From Actinomycetota bacterium (GTDB lineage: Bacteria > Actinomycetota > Thermoleophilia > Solirubrobacterales > 70-9), in NCBI GenBank assembly GCA_018268575.1, contig JAFDWF010000126.1:18236-82235 (forward strand): a stretch of DNA of 64,000 bases. The letters are read 5' to 3'. Below, piece after piece: positions 9,928 to 16,458 of the stretch (position 1 is the first letter of the stretch; each line of letters opens with the position of its first letter). The notes beneath the pieces were generated by a model. That model saw nothing but the letters and a program-made list of their open reading frames with translations, searched no databases and was not told the DNA's origin. The translations under genes were made by a program, and so were the position numbers.

Positions 9928-10164
9928 TCATCTCATAGCTCCGATCGCCTTTTGGCCTTTGAGTCGGCCCTCCCTCTGGGCATCCCGGATGGCAGTGAAG
10001 TAGGGCGCCGGCGAGGGCTGCGGTTTGACGGCGGCGATCTGCCTGTCCTTCTGCCAGTTCACCTGGAACAGCCTGCCGAGCAGCTTGCAGCGCTCGGCAG
10101 GCTTGGGCTCGGTGGTCCAGTCCTTGCCACCGGTGCCGATCCACTCGCCAGATGTGGCACACGA
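9928..10164 (-). pseudogene. truncated gene of unknown function, 3' end only
   Basis: On the minus strand a 78-codon frame ends at the TGA whose complement is 9928-9930. It has coding-like codon use and reads GEWIGTGGKDWTTEPKPAER near its beginning and REGRLKGQKAIGAMR at its end. It has no start codon in a sensible place and is closed upstream by a TAA (10165-10167) just before the IS701 insertion point, so only a C-terminal piece survives. Basic, Trp-containing composition; family not recognised. A different minus frame here that appears to run into the tRNA fragment is an artefact. Confidence 0.4.
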
Positions 10165-10184
10165 TTAACGACTCAGGGCACTAG

Positions 10185-10201
10185 TGGTGCTCCGTTAGGT
10201 C
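10185..10201 (+). repeat. left terminal inverted repeat of the IS701 element
   Basis: TGGTGCTCCGTTAGGTC, matching the complement of 11616-11632 at 16 of 17 positions; abuts the CTAG target repeat on its left. Confidence 0.9.
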
Positions 10202-10264
10202 TTGCAGGAACTTCGCCCAGAGAGGGCGAACCCCTCCGCGATGGCATCTACGGGGGAGGCGACG

Positions 10265-11500
10265 ATGGGGACGGTGTCGGGACTCAGTGCGGCGAAGCTA
10301 CGCAGGGTCCGCGGGCGGCTGGTCGAGTTCGCGGAGGAGATGTTCGAGCCGATGCAGCGCAAGGACCAACGCCGTTGGGGTGAGGTCTACCTGCGGGGCC
10401 TGATGCTCGACGGCAGGCGCAAGTCGATCGAGCCGATGGCGGCGCGCCTGGAGGACGGCGACGAGCAGTGCCTGCAGCAGTTCGTCAGCCAGTCGCCCTG
10501 GGAGGAGGCGGCGGTGCGCAGGCGCCTCGCCGCGCGGATGAGCGCGGAGATCGCGCCCGAGGCATGGATCGTCGACGACACCGGCTTCCCCAAGTTCGGC
10601 GACCGCTCGGTCGGCGTCGCCCACCAATACTGCGGCGCGCTCGGCAAGATCGCCAACTGCCAGGTCGGTGTCTCGGTGAACGCCGCCGACGAGGAGGCCT
10701 CCTGCCCGCTCGACTGGCGCCTGTTCATGCCGAGGGAGTGGGACGAGGATCAGGAGCGTCGGGCCGCATCACACGTCCCCGAGGGGGTCCGTCACGTCCC
10801 CAAGTGGCGCCTTGCGCTGGAGATGATCGACGAGCTGCGCGGGTGGGGCCTGGAGGCCCCGGCGGTGCTGGCCGACGCCGGCTACGGCGACATCACCGGG
10901 TTCCGCGGCGGTCTGGAGGAGCGCGAGCTCGACTACGTGGTCCAGGTGAAGGGCGCCACCTCCGCCTTCGCCGAGGACATCCGCCCCGAGTCGCCCGCCT
11001 ACGCCGGGGCCGGGCGCCCATCGAAGGCGCGCTACCGCGCGAGGCGAAGCTCGCTGCGCGAGCTGGCGCTCGAGGCCGGCGCCTCGGCCGCGGTCGAGGT
11101 CGCCTGGCGGGAGGGCACGCGTGGTGAGCTACGCTCGCGCTTCCTCCCCCTGCGGGTCCGCCCCGCCAACGTCGGCCTGCGCGACCGGGCCTCTCGCGAG
11201 GGCGCCGAGCTGTCGATCGCCTGGCTGCTCTGCGAGTGGCCCGAGGACGCAGAGGAGCCGGTGAAGTACTGGCTCTCCAACCTTCCCGAGGACACCCCGC
11301 TCGAACGGCTCATCGGCCTCGCCAAGCTGCGTTGGCGGATCGAGCACGACTACCGCGAGCTGAAGGACGCACTCGGCCTCGACCACTTCGAGGGTCGCAC
11401 CCACCGCGGCTGGAACCACCACGTGACCCTGGTCTCGGTGGCCCATGGCTTCCTCACCCTGGAGCGCCGACGCCGTCCTCGAGCCAGGGCGGCGGCCTGA
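10265..11500 (+). CDS. IS701-family transposase, C-terminus frameshifted
   Basis: A DDE transposase of 411 codons from ATG 10265, which has GGGGGAGG upstream; earlier in-frame starts at 10202 and 10241 exist but lack a ribosome site. Catalytic region candidates: Asp104/105 in IVDDTGFPKFG, Asp204 in VLADAGYGD and the Glu in the signature IEHDYRELKDALGLDHFEGR. The frame stops at 11500 in a run of Arg/Ala codons. The next frame continues coding-like to 11622 with GLTLFALLREL and CPTCRRRLP, a C-terminal pattern I associate with this family. A single-base change near 11490 would restore it; no slippery site for programmed frameshifting is obvious, so the copy may be inactive. Confidence 0.88.
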   Translation: MGTVSGLSAAKLRRVRGRLVEFAEEMFEPMQRKDQRRWGEVYLRGLMLDGRRKSIEPMAARLEDGDEQCLQQFVSQSPWEEAAVRRRLAARMSAEIAPEAWIVDDTGFPKFGDRSVGVAHQYCGALGKIANCQVGVSVNAADEEASCPLDWRLFMPREWDEDQERRAASHVPEGVRHVPKWRLALEMIDELRGWGLEAPAVLADAGYGDITGFRGGLEERELDYVVQVKGATSAFAEDIRPESPAYAGAGRPSKARYRARRSSLRELALEAGASAAVEVAWREGTRGELRSRFLPLRVRPANVGLRDRASREGAELSIAWLLCEWPEDAEEPVKYWLSNLPEDTPLERLIGLAKLRWRIEHDYRELKDALGLDHFEGRTHRGWNHHVTLVSVAHGFLTLERRRRPRARAAA

Positions 11501-11615
11501 CCCTGTTCGCGCTGCTGCGCGAGCTGCAGACGCTGATCGCCTGCTGGTCGGGGACCTGCCCCACCTGCAGGCGAAGGCTGCCGCCCGAGACCCCCTATCT
11601 GCATCCGCCGGGATC

Positions 11616-11632
11616 GACCTAACGGAGCACTA
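11616..11632 (-). repeat. right terminal inverted repeat of the IS701 element
   Basis: GACCTAACGGAGCACTA on the plus strand; abuts the second CTAG copy at 11633-11636. Confidence 0.9.
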
Positions 11633-11636
11633 CTAG

Positions 11637-11800
11637 ATGAGTAGTTCCACGACCACGCACACCCGGATGACACGCCCGGCACACTGCGCGGCTCGGCGTC
11701 CTCGGGCTTGCCTTTGCCCACCGGCAAAGGCTGCGCCCTGCGTCCTTGACCCGCTTGGCCGGACGTGTCCCCGGTCACACCTGGTCGTGGAACTACTCAT
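11637..11800. mobile_element. 164-bp MITE with perfect 19-bp terminal inverted repeats
   Basis: ATGAGTAGTTCCACGACCA at 11637-11655 is repeated exactly in inverted orientation at 11782-11800, and CTAG lies outside both ends (11633-11636, 11801-11804). There is no gene inside. The interior holds a perfect 9-bp hairpin, GCCTTTGCC/GGCAAAGGC with loop CACC (11710-11731). CTAG with a central TA is the known preferred target of IS630-type elements, so this is most likely a non-autonomous element mobilised by such a transposase. A related terminal sequence occurs at 31369-31391. Confidence 0.75.
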
Positions 11801-11804
11801 CTAG

Positions 11805-12059
11805 CCTTCGATCAGCGCGGCCATGCGCCCACAATATGTCGAACTGCGTCGCCAGCCTCGTGCTGCGCGCCGTCTTCTTTGTCGTGGGCTGCCGGAACGG
11901 CGGGAGTGTGAGCGATACCTCGGAGTGATCGTTGGCGCATAACGCTCTGAGGTGTCGCTGCGAACCTATTATATGACATCTCTCCAGGTATGTGGTATTC
12001 CTATTGTCTGCAATCCACGGATTTACTTGGGACGGAGTTCGAATGCTGAAGGTTGCGCA
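11805..12059. other. non-coding junction, AT-richer than surroundings
   Basis: No gene can be supported. The segment 11960-12040 is markedly richer in A and T than its neighbours (ATTATATGACAT and ATTCCTATTGTCTGCAATCC occur) and has a loose inverted repeat ATATGACAT/ATGTGGTAT. It probably holds the old promoter of the truncated hbd-like gene that follows. Confidence 0.35.
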
Positions 12060-12305
12060 GTGAGGGTCGGGAAGACCGCAGTTCTCAGAGGAGGCCTGAT
12101 GGGGTCGGGGATCGTCGAGGCGGTCTCTCGCACCGGCCTCCCGGCGACCGTCCGCGAACTCGACGAGGCCGCTCTCGGGGGTGCCGAGGAGAGGCCTGGG
12201 AAGTCGCTCGAGTGGGCTGTCGCCCGCGCCAAGATCGACGCCGACCTGGAGATCAAGGCGGCACGCGAGAACGCCGACCTCGATTGCGGGCATGTCCTCG
12301 CTTGA
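12060..12305 (+). pseudogene. N-terminal fragment of a 3-hydroxyacyl-CoA dehydrogenase gene
   Basis: Starting at GTG 12060 the frame reads the beginning of a 3-hydroxybutyryl-CoA dehydrogenase: the Rossmann turn RGGLMGSGI, then TVRELDEAALGGAEE and KSLEWAVARAKIDAD, which fit the family consensus in order. The resemblance fades after about residue 65 and the frame ends at 12305, far short of the roughly 280-310 residues of a full enzyme. The 3' end overlaps the start of the acyl-CoA synthetase by 14 bases, so a deletion appears to have joined the dehydrogenase start to that gene. A full-length member of the same family is at 3100-4032. Confidence 0.6.
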
Positions 12306-13974
12306 GTCAGCCGCTCGGCCGCCGCGGGACTGCGAGCCCCGCTTGCTCGACTACGAGGCCGAGCTCAGCTCCTACCGGGTCGAGGTCCCGGACCGCTTTA
12401 ACGTCACGACCGCGATCGTCGAGTCCTGGGCCGAGGAGGATCCACAGGCGCCGGCCGCCCTCTACATCGACGAGGCCGGAGAGGTGGTGAAGGAGAGCAG
12501 CGCCGCCGATCTCGCGGACGCCGGCCGTCGCGCCGCCCGCGTCCTGCTCGACCTCGGGATCGCCAAGGGGGACCACGTCTTCGTCATGGTGCCGCCCTCG
12601 CCGGCCTGGCACGCGGCGCTGCTCGGTTGCATGCGGATCGGGGCGGTCCCGGTCCCTGGGCCGAACCTCCTGACCCCCAAGGACATCGAGCACCGACTGC
12701 GCCGCACCCGGGCCATCGCCGCGATCACCGACGAGGCGGGGTCGCGCAAGGTGGACCAGACCGGGGCGGACCTGCGGGTCAAGCTCGGGGTCGGGTCGGG
12801 TCTCGGAGCCGCCTGGGAGGACTTCGAGGCGCTCTGCGTGGCGGCCGACGGTACCGGCCTGCCGGACGACCCGACCGGTCGCGACGACCCGCTGATCCTC
12901 TACTTCACCAGCGGCACGGTCTCGGAGCCGAAGATGGTCCAGCACGCCCACTCCTACGCGCTCGGCCACGTCGGCACGGCCCGGTTCTGGCACGACCTCC
13001 GCTCCGGCGATCTGCACTGGACCGTCGCCGACACCGGTTGGGCGAAGGCAGCTTGGGGCTCGCTCTTCGGCCAGTGGCACGAGCGCGCCTGCGTCGTCCT
13101 CTCGGCGATGAAGCCGGACCCCGAGCGTGTCCTCGACCTCATCGCCAGGTACCGGATCAGCTCCTTCTGCGCCCCCCCGACCCTTTACCGCTCGCTCGTC
13201 CAGGTCGACTTCGGTGGCCGCGACCTCTCCGCGCTGCGCCACTGCACCAGCGCCGGAGAGCCGCTCAACCCCGAGGTGATCCACATCTGGCGGAAGTCCA
13301 CCGGAGGCCTCACCGTCTATGAGGGCTACGGCCAGACCGAGACGACCTGCGTGGTCGCGAACTACCGCACGGCCGAGGTTCGGGCCGGCTCGATGGGCCG
13401 CCCGGTCCCGGGCTGGGAAATGGACGTCGTCGACGACGACGGCAACGCGGTCGAGGTCGGGGCGGTGGGCAACGTCGTCGTCCGCAGCCTGGGCCCGCAG
13501 GTCGGACTCTTCCCCGGCTACCACGAGGACGCCGAGGCGACCGCGGAGTGCATGCGCGGCGACCTCTACTTCACCGGCGACAGGGCCGCCCTCGACAAGG
13601 ACGGTTACTTCTGGTTCGAGGGGCGCAACGACGACGTCATCACCTCCAGCGCCTACCGCATCGGCCCCTTCGAGGTGGAGAGCGCGCTGGTCGCTCACCC
13701 CGCCGTCGTCGAGGCCGCTGTGATCGGCCGCGACGATCCCAAACGCACCCAGGTGGTGGTCGGTGTGTGTGTGCTCACCGGCGATGCCGAACCCTCCCCC
13801 GAGCTGGCGCGCGAGCTACAGGACTTCGTCAAGACCACCACCGCGCCGTACAAGTATCCGCGCGAGATCCACTTCGTCGCCGACCTACCGAAGACGGTGA
13901 GTGGCAAGATCCGCCGCGGCGAGTTGCGCGGCTGGCTGCTCGACGGCAGGTTGCCGAAGCCATCGAAGCCATGA
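12292..13974 (+). CDS. acyl-CoA synthetase, medium-chain type (AMP-binding)
   Basis: A 560-residue adenylate-forming enzyme that activates a carboxylic acid to its CoA thioester with ATP. Motifs in order: phosphate loop YFTSGTVSEPK (about 204-214, the Gly after Thr replaced by Ser/Glu), YGQTETT, the hinge region YFTGDRAALDKDGYFWFEG, and the C-terminal SGKIRR with catalytic Lys539. It fits the MACS subgroup better than long-chain ligases. ATG 12292 is the first start that does not lie deep in the overlapping dehydrogenase fragment. Its stop overlaps the MaoC start (ATGA). The original upstream promoter seems to have been disturbed by the deletion next to it. Confidence 0.88.
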   Translation: MSSLESAARPPRDCEPRLLDYEAELSSYRVEVPDRFNVTTAIVESWAEEDPQAPAALYIDEAGEVVKESSAADLADAGRRAARVLLDLGIAKGDHVFVMVPPSPAWHAALLGCMRIGAVPVPGPNLLTPKDIEHRLRRTRAIAAITDEAGSRKVDQTGADLRVKLGVGSGLGAAWEDFEALCVAADGTGLPDDPTGRDDPLILYFTSGTVSEPKMVQHAHSYALGHVGTARFWHDLRSGDLHWTVADTGWAKAAWGSLFGQWHERACVVLSAMKPDPERVLDLIARYRISSFCAPPTLYRSLVQVDFGGRDLSALRHCTSAGEPLNPEVIHIWRKSTGGLTVYEGYGQTETTCVVANYRTAEVRAGSMGRPVPGWEMDVVDDDGNAVEVGAVGNVVVRSLGPQVGLFPGYHEDAEATAECMRGDLYFTGDRAALDKDGYFWFEGRNDDVITSSAYRIGPFEVESALVAHPAVVEAAVIGRDDPKRTQVVVGVCVLTGDAEPSPELARELQDFVKTTTAPYKYPREIHFVADLPKTVSGKIRRGELRGWLLDGRLPKPSKP

Positions 13975-14447
13975 CCGTGCGTCCTCCTGGCGGCAAGTAC
14001 TTCGACGACTTCGAGGTAGGGGAGGAGTACCGGCCCCCGGGACGGACCGTGACCGAGTCCGACGTCGTTGACTTCGCCGCCCTCTCCGACGACAGCAACC
14101 CGATCCACACCGACGCCGCCTTCGCCGCCCAGACCCCGTTCGGCGAGCGGATCGCACATGGTCTGCTCGGCCTGGCGATGTCGGGCGGCATGTTGAGCCG
14201 CGCCGGCGTGATCGAGGGCACGGCCCTGTTCCTCGGTGTGGAGTGGCGCTTCAAGGCCCCGATCCAGATCGGGGACACGATCTACTCAGTCATCCGTGTC
14301 GATTCCACCCGCCTGCTCGACGACGGTGAGCGCGGGATCGTCGAGTTCGGTTTCGAGGTGACAACCTCTGACGGAACGGTGGTGCAGGAGGGTCGGCAAA
14401 CCTTCATGGTGTTCAGAAGCGCGGCCACCATGGTGCCCGTCGAATAG
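13971..14447 (+). CDS. MaoC-like (R)-specific enoyl-CoA hydratase
   Basis: A 158-residue single hotdog domain protein. The hydratase signature is present: SDDSNPIHTDAAFAA with the catalytic Asp and His, followed by GERIAHGLLGLAM. It should hydrate a 2-enoyl-CoA made from the product of the synthetase encoded immediately upstream; the ATGA overlap supports co-translation. It is cytoplasmic. An AGGAGG at its 3' end serves the next gene. Confidence 0.85.
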   Translation: MTVRPPGGKYFDDFEVGEEYRPPGRTVTESDVVDFAALSDDSNPIHTDAAFAAQTPFGERIAHGLLGLAMSGGMLSRAGVIEGTALFLGVEWRFKAPIQIGDTIYSVIRVDSTRLLDDGERGIVEFGFEVTTSDGTVVQEGRQTFMVFRSAATMVPVE

Positions 14448-14461
14448 GAGGTTCTAGAAAT

Positions 14462-15283
14462 ATGCGTATAGGAACGGCAATCGTCGATGGTGACGCGATG
14501 CTGGTCGAGGAGCGCGGCTCCGAGTTAGTGCCGATTGAAGGACCGCCCGGTGGCCTGCGCGAGGCGATCGCCGCCGGCGCGCCGCTCAGGGCCGCGGCCG
14601 GGGCGGCGCCGCTCTTCGGCGCGAAACTGACCGTGCCCCTGTGGCCGGGGAAGATCGTCGCGATCGGGCTCAACTACCTCGACCACGTGCGCGAGAGCGG
14701 GGTGGAGGTGCCCAAGCAGCCGATCGTCTTCACCAAGTTCACCACCAGTCTGATCGGCGACGGCGAGACGGTTGAGGTCGACCGCTCTGTCACCGAGCGG
14801 GTGGACTGGGAGGTTGAGCTCGCGGTTGTCGTCGGGCGCTCCATGCGCCGGGTCCCCGTGGAGAAGGCGCTCGACCACGTGTTCGGTTACACCGTCGCCA
14901 ACGACCTCTCCGCCCGCGACGTGCAGTTCGGTGACGGGCAATGGGTGCGGGGCAAGAGCCTCGACGGGTTCTGCCCGCTCGGTCCGGTGGTCGTGACCGC
15001 CGAGGAGGTGCCCGACCCCCAGGCGCTGCACCTGTGTACCCGTGTCAACGGGGAGGTGGTACAGGACGCCCCGACGGGTGAGATGGTCTTCGGCGTCGCC
15101 GAGCTGCTCTCGTTCTGCTCCCACTCATTCACCCTCGAGCCCGGCGACGTGCTGCTGTCCGGAACGCCCTGGGGGTGCGGTGAGTTCATGGACCCCCAGC
15201 GCTCGCTCCAGGACGGCGACGAGGTGGAAGTCGAGGTCGAGGGGATCGGTTCGCTAACCAACCCCGTGCGCGACCGGAAGTAA
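14462..15283 (+). CDS. fumarylacetoacetate hydrolase family protein (paralogue 1)
   Basis: A 273-residue FAH-domain enzyme. Metal ligands Glu117 and Glu119 (DWEVEL) and Asp148 (VANDLSARD) are present, as is NYLDH with His75 and the C-terminal GTPWGCGEFM. The family cleaves C-C bonds in acylpyruvates or 2,4-dioxo acids, or acts as isomerase or decarboxylase. A second copy at 31957-32781 aligns with it without gaps over the first 150 residues. Start ATG 14462 follows AGGAGG at 14447-14452. A hairpin lies just downstream. Confidence 0.87.
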   Translation: MRIGTAIVDGDAMLVEERGSELVPIEGPPGGLREAIAAGAPLRAAAGAAPLFGAKLTVPLWPGKIVAIGLNYLDHVRESGVEVPKQPIVFTKFTTSLIGDGETVEVDRSVTERVDWEVELAVVVGRSMRRVPVEKALDHVFGYTVANDLSARDVQFGDGQWVRGKSLDGFCPLGPVVVTAEEVPDPQALHLCTRVNGEVVQDAPTGEMVFGVAELLSFCSHSFTLEPGDVLLSGTPWGCGEFMDPQRSLQDGDEVEVEVEGIGSLTNPVRDRK

Positions 15284-15291
15284 CCCTTCCC

Positions 15292-15316
15292 GAGGGTGGT
15301 TGGTTCCACCACCCTC
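15292..15316 (+). terminator. hairpin between FAH and Ldh genes
   Basis: A perfect 9-bp stem GAGGGTGGT/ACCACCCTC with loop TGGTTCC. A longer-range pair AACCCTTC (15282-15289)/GAAGGGTT (15326-15333) could enclose it. No T-run follows, so it may attenuate transcription or protect the 3' end rather than act as a strict intrinsic terminator. Confidence 0.5.
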
Positions 15317-15381
15317 ACCCGCACAGAAGGGTTCACTTCGCCCCTTTCCCGCTATCGTCCCACTTCTTAAGGTGGGTCCAG

Positions 15382-16458
15382 ATGACAGCGACGCGCCCAC
15401 CTCTCCAGGTCCCTGCCGACCGTGTGTGGACCCTCGCTGAGGAGATCCTCACCGGGGTCGGCGCCAGCCCCGAGGACGCCGCGCGCGTGGTGGACTCGCT
15501 GATCTACTCCGACCGCCGCGGCGTCGGCACGCACGGGCTGATCCGGCTCAAGTTCTATGTCGACCGCGTGCGTTCGGGCGGCATCGTCCCCGACGCGACC
15601 GTCGAACTGGTGCGCGAGACCGAAGCCACCGCTCTGCTCGACAGCGGCAACGGGTTCGGCGCGGTCGCCACGACCAAGGTTCTAGAGCTGGCGATCGAGA
15701 AGGCATTGAAGGCTGGCGCCGGGATTGTCGCCGCGCGCAACATGAACCACTTCGGCGCCGCCGCGTACTACGCGACGATGGCCGCCGAGCGGCAGATGGT
15801 GGGCATGGTGATGACCAACGTCACCGCCTCGATGGCGCCGACCGGCGGCAAGGAGGTGATGGTGGGCAACAACCCGATCGCCTTTGCCTTCCCCTCCTCG
15901 GACCCCTCGCCCCTGATCTTCGACGCCGCCACCAGCCGCTCGTCCTGGGGAGCGCTGCTGCGCGCCGCCCAGCGGGGCGAAGCGCTGGTCCCCGATGCCT
16001 TCCTCGACGCCGAGGGCGCACCCTCGCAGGAACCCGACGCCGTCCTCGAGGGAGGCTCCCTGCTCCCGATCGAGGGCTATAAGGGCTACGGCCTCGCCCT
16101 CTGCATCGCGCTGCTGACCGGGATCCTGGCTGGCGGTGAGTTCGACTCGGAAATTGCGCACCCCTACCGCGATCTCTCGGCGCGAGGTGGCAACAGCGTC
16201 CTCGCCATCGTCTTCCCGACCGACGGCTTCGCCGGAGCCGAGGCCTTCGCGGGCCGGGTCGGCGAGCTCAGCGCCACGATCCGCTCCGGCCCGACCGCTC
16301 CCGGCGTCGGGCGGATCATGGTCCCCGGCGACCGGGAGGACGCAACCGCCCGCGCGGCCGGCGACACGATCTCTCTCGAGGCCGAAACGGTCGAACAGAT
16401 CGAGGCGCTCGGCGCCGAGCTCGGTCTCGAGTCCGACCTCCTGGAGGTGGCGCGATGA
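15382..16458 (+). CDS. Ldh/YlbC-type malate/L-lactate/sulfolactate dehydrogenase family protein
   Basis: A 358-residue NAD(P)-dependent 2-hydroxyacid oxidoreductase of the non-Rossmann Ldh2 family. Landmarks include NMNHFGAAAYYATMA with the active-site His, MAPTGGKEVMVGNNPIAFA, and IEGYKGYGLAL. It reversibly oxidises a 2-hydroxy acid to a 2-oxo acid. ATG 15382 follows AAGGTGGG. The stop overlaps the HyuA start (ATGA), placing it in the hydantoinase operon, where it may handle a hydroxyacid intermediate or a ureido-hydroxyacid such as ureidoglycolate (the allD branch of this family). Confidence 0.85.
   Translation: MTATRPPLQVPADRVWTLAEEILTGVGASPEDAARVVDSLIYSDRRGVGTHGLIRLKFYVDRVRSGGIVPDATVELVRETEATALLDSGNGFGAVATTKVLELAIEKALKAGAGIVAARNMNHFGAAAYYATMAAERQMVGMVMTNVTASMAPTGGKEVMVGNNPIAFAFPSSDPSPLIFDAATSRSSWGALLRAAQRGEALVPDAFLDAEGAPSQEPDAVLEGGSLLPIEGYKGYGLALCIALLTGILAGGEFDSEIAHPYRDLSARGGNSVLAIVFPTDGFAGAEAFAGRVGELSATIRSGPTAPGVGRIMVPGDREDATARAAGDTISLEAETVEQIEALGAELGLESDLLEVAR

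Larger units (their letters stand above)
10185..11632 (+). mobile_element. IS701-family insertion sequence, complete ends
   Basis: A 1448-bp element bounded by 17-bp terminal inverted repeats: TGGTGCTCCGTTAGGTC at 10185-10201 and its complement at 11616-11632, with one mismatch. It is flanked by the direct repeat CTAG (10181-10184 and 11633-11636), matching the YTAR target duplication known for the IS701 family. It carries one transposase gene. The right-hand CTAG is also the outer boundary of the adjacent MITE, so the element landed exactly in the target duplication of that earlier insertion. Confidence 0.9.

Noticed and set aside
9884..10162. Minus-strand frame that ends with GATGLEPATPA
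   Set aside because: That ending is a familiar artefact of reading the reverse strand of a tRNA T-arm; another minus frame has better coding character.
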